64,000 nucleotides of DNA from Bacteroidales bacterium UBA3743 (lineage in GTDB: Bacteria > Bacteroidota > Bacteroidia > Bacteroidales > Paludibacteraceae), in NCBI GenBank assembly GCA_002371265.1, contig DFGT01000037.1:1-64000 (forward strand), read 5' to 3'. This document shows positions 10,301 to 17,970 of this stretch, piece by piece. The notes beneath the pieces were generated by a model. The model ran no database searches, was not told the DNA's origin, and was given only the letters and a program-made list of their open reading frames with translations. The translations under genes were made by a program, and so were the position numbers. The stretch's first letter is position 1. Each line of letters starts with the position of its first letter.

Positions 10301-12192
10301 ATACGTGCTGTCGTGCAGTATCTGCCTTGCTCAATATTGTCGTTAAGTCGGCAGACAACCTTCATTGAGTCTATAGTTGGTTCAAGACCTGTCTTTGTCT
10401 TGAATCCAGAAAGAAGTCCTCTATCCCAAACTACAGAATCTCCACTAATCTTACCTTTATCAGATGAAACAAAGTCGAACCCAGCAGGAATTCCAAATTT
10501 AACAATTGTATTTTTTGCATCTGCCGAGCCATAGTTTCTTATAGTAATTGTAAATTCTACTTCATCACCTGCAAACGCGTAAGTCTTATCTACCTTATGG
10601 TAAACCTTACAGTTCGCTTGAGGAACCATCTTTGAAGGTGCTTGGAAGTTTCCAGATAACACTAACATACCAAGCAGTTTGAACCACTCATGAAAATAAT
10701 GAGGTGTTGATGTCTCATAAGATGCGAAGTTTTCATCGTCCCATGCAATGATACAGTGACGAAACATTTGCCCCATCAACTCAAAATCCTGTGCTGCTAC
10801 AGCAGCAGGCGAACCTGCTCCATGAATCCAATTCAAAGGGAATCCGTCTCCAATTTGTCCATACATATCCATTTTATCACGTAATGTGTATGGTCCCCAA
10901 AATTTCAAACCCATATCACCGATGGCATTACAATCGTTTCCCCATTTTGCGTCCTGAGGATTAGCAAGAAATTGTGCGTAACGCATTGCCATATCCTTCT
11001 CGTATGAATTTGAACCATCCTCTACTTCGTGAGATACTGGATTCCAAGTTGTTGTGGGATTTCCATGCCATACATAATTCAAGATAGTTCTCCATCCAGC
11101 TCGAAAATCTTCGGCAAACTGTCCCGAGTCAAATTTGAACTCAGTGTCGCTTACGGAAGTTACCTGACCACAAACAGGAATTGTATTATCGCTTACCTCA
11201 TACAATTTTCTCATCAAATAGTCGGAAGACGCTTCACATCTCAAACACTGACTGATCTGCCATTCTGTACTTTCTGAGTCTTCTTGAAGGAATTTTGCGT
11301 ACTCATTGAAATAAGCTGGTGCCAGATAGTCGAAGTATAGCATCTGAGTACCACCATTTTCAGGAACATAACCTTTATAAGTTTTACCCGAACCCCTAGT
11401 CATCCAACCAGTCAAATTGGCTTGGTGAGAACCACCCTTCAAGTATCCGTCGAATCCAACATCTCCAGAAACATAACAACCCAAACCGTTGTATTCTACA
11501 GGGTCAACCATTGCACGGATATATTTCAATGCCTCTTCTTTATAGTTAAGTTCACCGAAGCGAGTCTGAATACCTGAATGTTCACCCCACTGTTTAGCGG
11601 CAATCAAAAGAGCCAAAGCAATATCCACGTCACCATCGGTTGCTGAAGCTTCTCCTCCACCGTAGCTACCCAACTCCATGCTTGCTCCAGCTCCAAAGGA
11701 ACCTGATCCATTCAAGCCTTTAGTATAGCCATCATATCGGTTCGTTCCTCCGTCATAGAAACGCTCAACCCCAATAAACATACGATCGTGCATACTCATG
11801 TAGTAGCCGTCGAAATATGCTTTATCTCCGAATATGGCTGATGGCAACAAATAGTATCCGTCTCCTTCTGCACATGCACAGTGTGTTTCAGCATTTTTCT
11901 GATCAGGAATCAAATATTGGACACCATCAACTTCGTATGGCTGAGTTATAGTGTTGTTACAAATATGCTGCCATGCGTCCAACATTCTTTTTTCCATCTC
12001 CGCATGAGTCACACCAGGGGCATTATGAGTAGCCAAAGACTTACATTCAGGAGAATAATCCATAAATTGAGGAAATGGGAACGCAGGGTCACCCGTATTG
12101 ACACGAGCCGGTACAACCGCATTCAAATTGAACGCAGCGGCAACGGTTATGAAACCCGATAGGAGTGTCTTCCTTAATATATTATTGTTCAT
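4363..12192 (-). CDS. Giant T9SS-exported GH8 family protein with Ig-like repeats
   Basis: About 2609 residues from the preferred start at 12192 (MNNNILRKTLL...). An in-frame ATG lies 27 nt upstream, but only the second gives a normal signal peptide, ending near LNA. A GH8 domain (about 35-525 in the longer numbering) shows the catalytic-acid context CAEGDGYYLL (Glu118) and the family signature ATDGDVDIALALLIAAKQW (Asp195, Asp197). Next come a DUF11-like domain (535-665), a region shared with the neighbouring GH8 protein (to about 970), a LamG-like sandwich (1090-1256) and about twelve Ig-like modules of the CxGE type (1360-2530). The end is a gliding-type CTD (TPNGDGVNDAF...WDGTYLG), a type B T9SS signal. 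GH8 enzymes cut beta-1,4-glucan, xylan, chitosan or mixed-linkage glucan; the substrate here is not determined. It probably stays attached to the cell surface. Confidence 0.88.
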   Translation of the reverse strand: MNNNILRKTLLSGFITVAAAFNLNAVVPARVNTGDPAFPFPQFMDYSPECKSLATHNAPGVTHAEMEKRMLDAWQHICNNTITQPYEVDGVQYLIPDQKNAETHCACAEGDGYYLLPSAIFGDKAYFDGYYMSMHDRMFIGVERFYDGGTNRYDGYTKGLNGSGSFGAGASMELGSYGGGEASATDGDVDIALALLIAAKQWGEHSGIQTRFGELNYKEEALKYIRAMVDPVEYNGLGCYVSGDVGFDGYLKGGSHQANLTGWMTRGSGKTYKGYVPENGGTQMLYFDYLAPAYFNEYAKFLQEDSESTEWQISQCLRCEASSDYLMRKLYEVSDNTIPVCGQVTSVSDTEFKFDSGQFAEDFRAGWRTILNYVWHGNPTTTWNPVSHEVEDGSNSYEKDMAMRYAQFLANPQDAKWGNDCNAIGDMGLKFWGPYTLRDKMDMYGQIGDGFPLNWIHGAGSPAAVAAQDFELMGQMFRHCIIAWDDENFASYETSTPHYFHEWFKLLGMLVLSGNFQAPSKMVPQANCKVYHKVDKTYAFAGDEVEFTITIRNYGSADAKNTIVKFGIPAGFDFVSSDKGKISGDSVVWDRGLLSGFKTKTGLEPTIDSMKVVCRLNDNIEQGRYCTTARIECKGGTGWTSDEYPNNITDVMERNCVDVVARALKIDKKANRDKINPDNIAQFKINFENSAEAGWINGGRPGVRLSYGHLPVANPSATDQIVSFYRLFNDADEAYINYGNYRVSYYMYDPSLVCFTGSDDCNIGWTMACDYYQGGLKEALKISHETTVEGTDPETGKKYNQRIIVQFADQLATVSQHLQQYASAGEADGLHVHEGGGSTLLLNMRMACSQGGKLFDLTDDWSYSDEWESAKQNDLHHPIVNDHTDPNNIDQPITSWDRHSCGTPSNYCDRILVEEWDGYTWRRVLGNGPKPGRDVYNVVLRDTLPKGMEFVEFVGACPLEEFGGSWKTEKTSDGRDVVVWTINRMMIEQKGTITYNANITFPSGAECKTDDEDIINKAWIWGDKESKIFGADTITVTCAKVPDPIIPSTLVKTVDKEKVNVDDDIEYTLEYEQTHGAIFDKAEANASDWTLKDFSISGGNLSTVSNQTGSAQYKYSKGKNYHVKMDLNPATYATFQILLRQGSSNPISLEIKPDLSQNILMVTTYQGSTVKQATQEVIFKGSNDPISMILDLSGDLLRMWVNKDTTSGEIYSVSGLADGEGYVGFKNGGMNGGDSYGIHKFSNIHVHTDYAYDLSIIDRKPEEIKFISADEGGELQGDSIVWKFEQGIDNPIPFGTKYKVTWKGKVENCNELVINYAYARLLGHKDGEIAAQAESECIDESCEGVQKAEISIKDAEICAGDSTVLKAVGTPTSSKYEYEFFFGNTSLGKASSVDSFIVKEMGDYKVKISDPSCPTASAVTSKSVSLVVNALPDEEITDKAVICKNEDLKLGDVSVEDHTIEWYADINKAIEVDAKDIPADDVRNTYYYVLTDDATGCKGEVKEWDVVINDVPSTPTVKPEKELPLKDGVSENITNMASASGSGNYVVWYKDETAAIKDSVKAPILVDLSNEGKVTYYVREKSPEGCIGDIVPVSVVITSSQKPNPNDTTICVGEEIDVTTLVEVETGSSLIWYDENGNETTAPGLYSSNTAGVKEFTVAQTNGTAISEKSTFSVTTVEVAELKDDVINYCAGETSVELKATVNTSSSGKTPTSYNWYIKGQPTTDLIPATDVTASKLYSYEVEPVYEIAKGHTCVGEKASVEVNVEFVAAVMPDHAIHYTLSDAVGGKFPTLTEQDPTAVVPTTDKKLVWYDANENLIGETAPSPDMVTEDATVTYKVKQVSKNGCESEFQEVTVIITKTPIPTTTIAYYCDGETPDPIEQFASVSDNSYSLIWYDDDPKKGGTTLSSAPVIDATVNPGEVETVRKYYVAQGNATETSSANVVEVHIFAKPRLITRDSASCESPVDINGLWSDISKKVEFTTFYTALGGTLGQDELVTKSGTYRVEGGFNIGVSPNIKECRSEKSPIKIEVHSLGTVEIEGPDAVCPNTAVELKVLMTDEDIFDSTLTYVWNKPNNSTVEKEFLSDPIKQATTFSVTISDGACTKKYDKEVGINNGLIDGIIEISEADNDNSPVKMNASADGAKFHSCGGDVTILADVAGSDFVWQDGTTGNTVTKKGGVYKLTYKDANGCETGFAVEIVPNPIVDNTLAFDTTLCEGENVTLSLDITAGIETPEVVWKKDGTEISTDATIVLKKVTTAEAGEYTYEATNRGCRTEGTFGTLTVLPRPTYTIKDVDVVCAGESEEIGLETLSPATAEVEWAPSPSLVSTGNTAVVTPEQDETYSFTISQNGGCKITEKISVKVAQPIDFKIAANDTTICENNVGNLKFGLKIVEGDVLSYEWKNEKDEVVSTSSVLKFSEKEVGTYKYTAKLTSEACPSVTDDIEVAIVGVPLVDTVTKIDYHNVEIIPNENYGEAPYEYKVDANEFSTSAEAYVTYGRHTVVIKDQNGCMSSYEFVTEAPDFEIPTLVTPNGDGVNDAFISDVIAEAYPDAVVTIYDRFGKKLVEMKGNEAWDGTYLGRKMPATDYWYEIWIDEIRKKYVGHFTLIND

Positions 12193-12232
12193 AAGTTCTA
12201 TATTTTTCCTATTATACAATTATATCGTTCTG

Positions 12233-12240
12233 CAAATATA
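12233..12240 (-). promoter_or_regulatory. -7 box of the giant GH8 gene
   Basis: The minus strand reads TATATTTG then C, matching TAnnTTTG, 41 bp before the preferred ATG at 12192. This short leader fits a separate promoter rather than read-through from the upstream GH8 gene, which stops at 12257. Confidence 0.45.
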
Positions 12241-12256
12241 CAATTTTCCAATTAGA

Positions 12257-15200
12257 TTAGTGTTTTATCATCTTTTTGTTTCCTACCATATAGACGCCTG
12301 GATCTAATCCATCCAAAGCTGAGGAAACTCGAACATGGCGTTTTACTAATGCTCCTAATGTGGTGTATACATTTACATACTCATCTACTTTCTGAGAATC
12401 AAAATTCTTAATGTCTGACTCATTCTTGTCTGTGATCACCAATGGCGCTGCATTCACTTTCTCCTTGTCGGATGCGACGTGGCAGCCTGCGCTCATTGTG
12501 GTGCCTCCTCCCTCATACACACACGCATAAGTCATTTCATCTTTCTCGCCCAACGGTAATGCAGAGCTGCGACGGTAGGTGATGACTCCTGCGTATGGTT
12601 TGCCTTCTGCCTTTTCATAAACAACGTTAGGATTATCCTTCAACTGGATAAGACGGAATCCCAATGGAATTGTGTCTGTCACCACCACATTCTGAGCATC
12701 CTCTCCATTCACAAACGGAGTGTCGCCCAAAACCTTTCGCCAAACATATCCGTCGAATTCCTCTACCAATACATTCTTCGTCAACTTTGAGACTCCATCA
12801 CAAGCAGTACGCAACAACTTGTCCACAGGCTGCGGACCTTCTCCTGCCTGATATGAAGGAGTCACAGGATAATAATAGCCCTCATCACTGTCTGTCGACA
12901 AAATCGACCACCCTTTTGACCAATCAAGCGCTTTCCAACTTGAATCATAGAATCGCGCCACAACTCGCAATGGATATTTGGCTCCATCACAATTGAACTT
13001 CGCCGCTCCTGCCATCTCATTCAAGAAATAGGTGGATGCTGCCAACGCATGCGGGAACTGCACAAAAAACTTATGTGTGCCGTCTGCCAAAATCTCATCC
13101 TTGAAATTGAAATCACTGGCATTCGTTCCCATCGTCGCTCCATTCTGTGTGCCCTCCACCAAATCAAATGAACACTGCAGACTCTGTGCATCCTTCAAAT
13201 CCTTGAACACCGTCACACGGTAGTTTCCATTATCAATATATGGCTCCACCGCATCATGGTAGATCTTGAACATCAAATTATATTGAGCTCCCTTGTCGAT
13301 ATCCGCCACAGCAACATTAACATGTGAGCGTCCTCCGACCAATGCCGGAACTGTATCATTTGTGATTATTGTACTGAATGAAACCGTGTCGCCTTCTGAC
13401 ACAGATGTGACATCAGCTGTTTTCTCCACGTTCAATCCCGTAGGCACAACTTCTATATTGTTGCGCTGCATAGTGGCTGTCACGTAGTTAGGATAGAAAT
13501 TCGTCTCTCCACCCAAACCATTTGAGCAAGAGATTTTCGCCGTTGTCTTATAGACACCTTTCGCTCCATTTTTAGCCACACAACGATAGCTTACACCACC
13601 AATTGTCTTAGATAAATTCGGAGCTGAAAAATCCAACGCATCGCCGACAATATCATCACTCTTGAATCCGGCGATACTGCTCAACTTCCATGTCACAGTG
13701 TGGCTGGCAGCATCATATACTCCATTATTATCCGCATCCAAAAATGCAAAATCCGCAGGGACATTCTCCACAATCTTCACATCCTTTGCGTCCACCGATC
13801 CATAATTACGGTAGGAAAGAAGGTATGTGACTGTGTCGCCCACATGGCAAACAGACATGCTATCCTTGAGTGCTCTGTAAATCTTCAGATTTGGCTGAGC
13901 CACCATTTTTGAAGGGGCCTGATAATTACCAGTCAGAGCCATCAGACCTGTCTGGCGGAACCATCCACTCATATAATTAGAGACCCACTCTCCGTCGTCA
14001 GTCGTGCCACTGGCATCCCAATTCTCATAAATGACAGTGAAAAGGTCGCCCATCAGATCATAATCCTGCACTCCGATAGCGGCGAAAGCAGACGCTCCCT
14101 TCGACATTCCAAGTGCGGAAGTGTTTTTATCATCCAATGTCTCTCCCGTCATCGGATCGATTTGCCAACCCATCATTCTTGGTCCAGAGTATGGAATCTT
14201 CTTGTCTCCCTTCGTGTAGCACTGTGAGCTTGCGGTCCAATGGGCAGGGTCACGCATATAGTCCGACAACTTTACGGCAGCATCATATTCGTATGTATTG
14301 CCACCCTTTTCCACCTGGTGTGTTTTGGGATTCCACGAATACTCAGGATTGCCATGCCAAGCATAGTTGCTGATAGTACGCCAAGGGCAACGGTAATCCT
14401 CACCATCCTGGAAATTGCTGTATGTCGTCTCCGATCCATCTCTGCTGACAGTGTTCCATCCGGCAGTAGGAAGGGAAGTCTTGTTTTTTCCAATCAAATC
14501 ACCGATCAGCCAGTCGGAAGAAGCCTCGGCGCGACGGAATTGCTCCGCCTCCCATTCAGCAGTAGCGCCAACGGCGTCTGCCATCTCAACGAAAAGATCA
14601 TGGAACTCACGGAAATATGCCGGAGCGCAATAGTCGATATGCTGCTTCTCTCCACCTGGATTTGCAAAAAGAGGATAGACTTTTACTCCGTCCACAGTGA
14701 TGTAATTCTCCTCCTGCAGAGCCCAGTCTGTCTGCTCCTTCCAAGTGTCGCCACCACGAGGATATCCATCAAGGCCGATGATACCAGTGTTGACACGGGC
14801 AGGATTCTTGCCAGCATCCATGTTAGTCATTGCCACAAGACCTCTGATCACATTGATCATCTCCTGTTTGTAGCTGATAGGATTGCCACAAGCATCCAAC
14901 ACCTTCTCACCTTTCTCGTCAAGCATGAATTCGCCCCACTGTTTGTAAGCGACGTAAAGAGCCAATGCCACGTCAACATCTCCATCAGCGGCAGTGTTGC
15001 CACCCTCGTCGGCTCCATCACTGATTGCGAATTTGCCGAACTCATAGTTTGGAGCATTATCCGAACAATCCGAATAACGTTTTGTATGGACACGTCTTTT
15101 GTCGTGAGTAGCCATCCAATAGCCATCGAAAGTCACTTTGTCGGCCATATATGCAGCCGCCAGCAAAGCGTAACCGTCTCCCTCCGAACAATCGTAGGCA

Positions 15201-15496
15201 GCCTTGTAGGGAGTCCATATATATTTGATTCCCTTATATTCTTTCCCGGTGTATTCAAACTCATTGGCATGCTGCTGGTAAGCCTTACGAATATATCGTT
15301 CCATTTCGGCATGAACCAGACCTTCAGGATTCTCTGTTCCCAAATTTCCTCCACAAGCATATTCCAAAAACTGTGGGAATGGATAAGCAGGATTACCTGA
15401 ATTTATATGGACAGGCACAGCAACTGCTGTACTTGCAGACATTAGTAAAGTTGCAATTGCAGTAAAATATGTAGATTTACGCATTATTCCTTTCAT
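12257..15496 (-). CDS. T9SS-exported GH8 family glycoside hydrolase
   Basis: 1079 residues with a signal peptide (start at 15496, or at 15484 if Met5 is used; cleavage near AVA). The GH8 domain (about 28-540) has CSEGDGYALL (Glu105) and AADGDVDVALALYVAYKQW (Asp171, Asp173), both matching the family active-site signatures. A DUF11-like domain beginning VCHVGDTVTYLLSYRNYGS and a further all-beta region (to about 990) are shared with the giant protein downstream. The last 80 residues (VNVYTTLGALVKRHV...LDPGVYMV) form a type A T9SS CTD. The two genes are 64 bp apart on one strand, so they are tandem paralogues. Likely a secreted endo-acting beta-1,4-glycanase; the exact substrate is unknown. Confidence 0.88.
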   Translation of the reverse strand: MKGIMRKSTYFTAIATLLMSASTAVAVPVHINSGNPAYPFPQFLEYACGGNLGTENPEGLVHAEMERYIRKAYQQHANEFEYTGKEYKGIKYIWTPYKAAYDCSEGDGYALLAAAYMADKVTFDGYWMATHDKRRVHTKRYSDCSDNAPNYEFGKFAISDGADEGGNTAADGDVDVALALYVAYKQWGEFMLDEKGEKVLDACGNPISYKQEMINVIRGLVAMTNMDAGKNPARVNTGIIGLDGYPRGGDTWKEQTDWALQEENYITVDGVKVYPLFANPGGEKQHIDYCAPAYFREFHDLFVEMADAVGATAEWEAEQFRRAEASSDWLIGDLIGKNKTSLPTAGWNTVSRDGSETTYSNFQDGEDYRCPWRTISNYAWHGNPEYSWNPKTHQVEKGGNTYEYDAAVKLSDYMRDPAHWTASSQCYTKGDKKIPYSGPRMMGWQIDPMTGETLDDKNTSALGMSKGASAFAAIGVQDYDLMGDLFTVIYENWDASGTTDDGEWVSNYMSGWFRQTGLMALTGNYQAPSKMVAQPNLKIYRALKDSMSVCHVGDTVTYLLSYRNYGSVDAKDVKIVENVPADFAFLDADNNGVYDAASHTVTWKLSSIAGFKSDDIVGDALDFSAPNLSKTIGGVSYRCVAKNGAKGVYKTTAKISCSNGLGGETNFYPNYVTATMQRNNIEVVPTGLNVEKTADVTSVSEGDTVSFSTIITNDTVPALVGGRSHVNVAVADIDKGAQYNLMFKIYHDAVEPYIDNGNYRVTVFKDLKDAQSLQCSFDLVEGTQNGATMGTNASDFNFKDEILADGTHKFFVQFPHALAASTYFLNEMAGAAKFNCDGAKYPLRVVARFYDSSWKALDWSKGWSILSTDSDEGYYYPVTPSYQAGEGPQPVDKLLRTACDGVSKLTKNVLVEEFDGYVWRKVLGDTPFVNGEDAQNVVVTDTIPLGFRLIQLKDNPNVVYEKAEGKPYAGVITYRRSSALPLGEKDEMTYACVYEGGGTTMSAGCHVASDKEKVNAAPLVITDKNESDIKNFDSQKVDEYVNVYTTLGALVKRHVRVSSALDGLDPGVYMVGNKKMIKH

Positions 15497-15760
15497 GCAA
15501 ATTAAGTTTTAATGTGTACCCTATTATTATGTTAATTAGTGTTTTTGTTAAAGAATTCAGCCTACAAATTTCTAAATTTTTCTGCATAAATACAAATAAT
15601 ATACGGGATTTTAACGTATTCGGAACAATTACGCAGTACAAATTACCAAATAAACAAGAAGTTCATTTTATCGGAATCAAACACAAGGGTTGCCCTTACA
15701 GATTACAATTTTAAAAATCAACCCATTACACATTTTTTCGTAAAATATTTTCCCAAAACA
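15497..15760. other. AT-rich spacer without recognised content
   Basis: Between the GH8 start and the tRNA-Leu promoter the sequence is AT-rich. No gene, repeat or hairpin was recognised, though the GH8 promoter should lie here. Confidence 0.5.
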
Positions 15761-15761
15761 C

Positions 15762-15812
15762 TTGCATATTTCCAAAAAACAATATACTTTTGCACTCGCA
15801 ATTCAGAAATGA
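15762..15812 (+). promoter_or_regulatory. Promoter and leader of tRNA-Leu
   Basis: TTG at 15762-15764, a 20-bp spacer and the -7 box TACTTTTG at 15785-15792. The following leader GCAATTCAGAAATGA (15798-15812) is identical to one in front of the initiator tRNA at 33105-33119. Confidence 0.75.
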
Positions 15813-15814
15813 AT

Positions 15815-15896
15815 GCCCAGATGGCGGAATCGGTAGACGCGCTGGTCTCAAACACCAGTGGGGCAACCCATCCCGGTTCGATCCCGGGTCTGGGTA
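15815..15896 (+). tRNA. tRNA-Leu (CAA)
   Basis: An 82-nt cloverleaf with acceptor stem GCCCAGA/TCTGGGT, anticodon stem CTGGT/ACCAG around loop CTCAAAC (anticodon CAA), the long class II variable arm expected of tRNA-Leu, and T-arm CCGGTTCGATCCCGG. Discriminator is A. The 3' CCA is not encoded and must be added by CCA transferase. It is transcribed alone, with its own promoter and terminator. Confidence 0.96.
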
Positions 15897-15903
15897 CAAA
15901 GAA

Positions 15904-15932
15904 AGAGAATCAGAAATGGTTCTCTTTTTTTA
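15904..15932 (+). terminator. Terminator of tRNA-Leu
   Basis: Stem AGAGAA/TTCTCT followed by a run of T (15925-15931), 8 bp after the tRNA. Confidence 0.75.
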
Positions 15933-15949
15933 TGCTTTATTATGAAAAA

Positions 15950-15985
15950 CAAAAAAACGGTTTGAATTTCCATCCAAACCGTTCT
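15950..15985 (-). terminator. Terminator of the WYL regulator transcript
   Basis: A strong stem AACGGTTTG/CAAACCGTT with a T-run on the minus strand (A-run 15950-15957). It lies downstream of the WYL gene and the 50-residue frame that follows it. Confidence 0.75.
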
Positions 15986-16021
15986 TATTATTTTAGAAGC
16001 GAACATTCACGTCGCCACTAA

Positions 16022-16174
16022 TTATTCCCAATACAATTCCCTTCTTTGCACACTTCCATCTTCATATTGCATCTTTGTAGGATAACCGTCATTATCAAAA
16101 GCCCACTGAAATGGGAGCTCTCCCTCAACTTCTAAATTATCCAATACAATATCACCACCACTTCCCTCTGACAT
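16022..16174 (-). CDS. Small 50-residue protein or gene remnant
   Basis: A short frame (MSEGSGGDIVLD ... QRRELYWE) starts 20 nt after the WYL stop on the same strand and ends before a terminator, so it would be co-transcribed. The middle, WAFDNDGYPTKMQYEDG, resembles the DSDGYPTK repeats in C-terminal parts of Bacteroidetes lipoproteins. It has no signal peptide. It may be the tail of a lost gene rather than a working protein, and I do not recognise a function. Confidence 0.4.
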   Translation of the reverse strand: MSEGSGGDIVLDNLEVEGELPFQWAFDNDGYPTKMQYEDGSVQRRELYWE

Positions 16175-16194
16175 AAATAATGTGCTTTTTATCC

Positions 16195-17133
16195 CTACTC
16201 CTTATAATATTCCATCAGTTTCTCCGCCAATTTTCTCATCTCCACTCTCACAGACTCTGGTTCAAGCACCTCAATTTTATCGCCCTGCTCCATTACATGC
16301 TGCATGAAATCATACGTTGTCTTCACATACATCTCAAACACCGACGACTCATTATCGCTTGAGATCAAACGTTGTGAATCATGAAATGGCAGCGTCTCCA
16401 GATAATTTCTTGCTTCTCCATATGCACGTATTACGACGCGCTGTTTCTCCTCTTCACTGTGCATCACTCCAAGACAACCGTCATAAAACTCTTCCGCGTT
16501 GAAATCTTTGTCGATTTTGAATGTCTTGTCCGTTATCTCGACATTTACGATTCTATCGAGAGCGTATACACGAATCTCATCCTCATGCGTATTGTTCTCT
16601 CTGTTTTTCTCCACATAATGCAAGGCTCGCACAATCACATACCAACGTCTGTTTGCCACCTTCATAAAGTAAGGCTCAGCATCAAACGTCTTTCCTTCGT
16701 CGTCGCTAAACTTTTTATACGTGATCTTCACCACCTTGTTTTCTCGCATGGCCTGCATAAAAGTGGACAACCAGGTATTTCCCGACGGGATTTTTTCAAA
16801 CTGGACTCTATTTTCCAACTTTTTGTCGGCAAGCAACTGGTTCAGCACAGAATAAGAGTCCATCACCCACGATCTGACCGACTTGGCGTCTTGCAATGAA
16901 GATTCCGCGATATGGTAGTAATATCCCCTTTTCTCTTTGTCGAGCTCTATATCTATTCCCAAAGAATCCGCAATGCCAGCACGAAAATTATGAAAAGTAC
17001 GAAGAGACAATGGTTCGCCACTGCCAAAATCGGAGTTTTTCCACTTCTCGCTTATCTGCTTGTATGTGAGATGTTTGTATTGGCGTATGATATCTACAAG
17101 CCATACATATTTAGCCAATTGATTGCCTGCCAT
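16195..17133 (-). CDS. WYL-domain transcriptional regulator
   Basis: 312 residues. The N-terminal region (about 1-75) forms a helix-turn-helix-like segment (YKQISEKW...LSLRTFHNFRAGI). A WYL domain follows (about 120-225: KVVKITYKKF, DAEPYFMKVANRRWYVIVR, YALDRIVNVEI), then the WCX-type C-terminal extension (RVVIRAYGEARNYL...). WYL proteins are usually one-component regulators that sense nucleotides or oligonucleotides and often control defence or DNA-damage genes. No defence operon adjoins it here, so the target is unknown. Convergent with tRNA-Leu; upstream lies a long intergenic gap. Confidence 0.88.
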   Translation of the reverse strand: MAGNQLAKYVWLVDIIRQYKHLTYKQISEKWKNSDFGSGEPLSLRTFHNFRAGIADSLGIDIELDKEKRGYYYHIAESSLQDAKSVRSWVMDSYSVLNQLLADKKLENRVQFEKIPSGNTWLSTFMQAMRENKVVKITYKKFSDDEGKTFDAEPYFMKVANRRWYVIVRALHYVEKNRENNTHEDEIRVYALDRIVNVEITDKTFKIDKDFNAEEFYDGCLGVMHSEEEKQRVVIRAYGEARNYLETLPFHDSQRLISSDNESSVFEMYVKTTYDFMQHVMEQGDKIEVLEPESVRVEMRKLAEKLMEYYKE

Positions 17134-17766
17134 AACTACTGCTTTTTATTTTGCAAATGTATAAATAATGTATGTAATAAAACAGCGCAGGTTGGGAATT
17201 TTACGTTGGCTTTTAGCTTATGGCTCTGTTTGCAATCACCATCATTTAAAACTAAAACCGCCAAACTTACGTCTGGCGTTTTTAATTTGTAGTTTATAAA
17301 TCCATAACATTTTTTCATCAACTAAAGTTTAGATTCAATACCCATTTTTACTCTTTCTACTCATTCATTTACAATAAAAAATACTCAAAATCAGTCCTAA
17401 ATAATGTGTCCCTTTTCCAAAATCCTTTTACGTCCCTCCAATTCCCTAAAGAGATTTAAATAAAAAACGTCAGCGTGGGAATTGCGCCTAAATGCAACGC
17501 TGTTTTTTTAACGTTTTTAACAAAATTAAACCAAAACCTTAATAATTGTACACAAAAATATATGTCCTTCAACACCTTATTTTACATTAAAATATATACT
17601 ATTAAAAATCAACAATTTAGGTTTATTATAGAAAATATGTTCTACAAAAGTGTTTTTTGGGAGATTGTATATGATCTCCCTATATGGATATGTATATTTT
17701 GACAATATTTGAGTACAAAAAACAAAAAGCTATCTGATAAATTTTTGGAAATTGTTTGAGTTTGTT

Positions 17767-17835
17767 TTTGAGGATTGTTAAGGACGGAACGATCTAAGCC
17801 TCCCTTTTTCGCAATCACATAAGTGCGAGCGACAA
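17767..17835 (+). repeat. Degenerate copy of the mosaic repeat
   Basis: GAGGATTGTTAAGGACGGAA is retained exactly, but the second arm of the hairpin is CGATC instead of CGTCC. CTCCC and GTGCGAGC follow in the usual order with extra bases. It looks like a decayed member of the family seen intact at 61311. Confidence 0.65.
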
Positions 17836-17934
17836 TAGCAGACATTGAATATGGAAGTCATCATACAAATTTTTAATATTCAATAACTTCTCAATTTTGG
17901 AGTTGGAAAAATAGAAATATCCATAAATATATCC

Positions 17935-17942
17935 TATTTTTG
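17935..17942 (+). promoter_or_regulatory. -7 box of the GH16 gene
   Basis: TATTTTTG matches TAnnTTTG, 28 bp before the ATG at 17971. No clear -33 element at the right spacing. Confidence 0.4.
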
Positions 17943-17970
17943 AGCAAAGGAAAACCAAAAAAACTACAAG

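Larger units (their letters stand above)
17134..17970. other. 837-bp AT-rich intergenic region with hairpins
   Basis: No convincing gene. It holds an imperfect hairpin ending TGGCG then TTTTT (about 17257-17284), a CAGCG...CGCTG hairpin followed by seven T (about 17470-17511), and a degenerate mosaic-repeat copy at 17767-17835. The T-run hairpins look like plus-strand terminators, although no plus-strand gene precedes them. Confidence 0.5.

Noticed and set aside
14240..15400. 386-residue plus-strand frame opposite the GH8 gene
   Set aside because: Lies antisense to a gene with clear GH8 motifs and a T9SS CTD; its translation is composition-biased, with no recognised domain.
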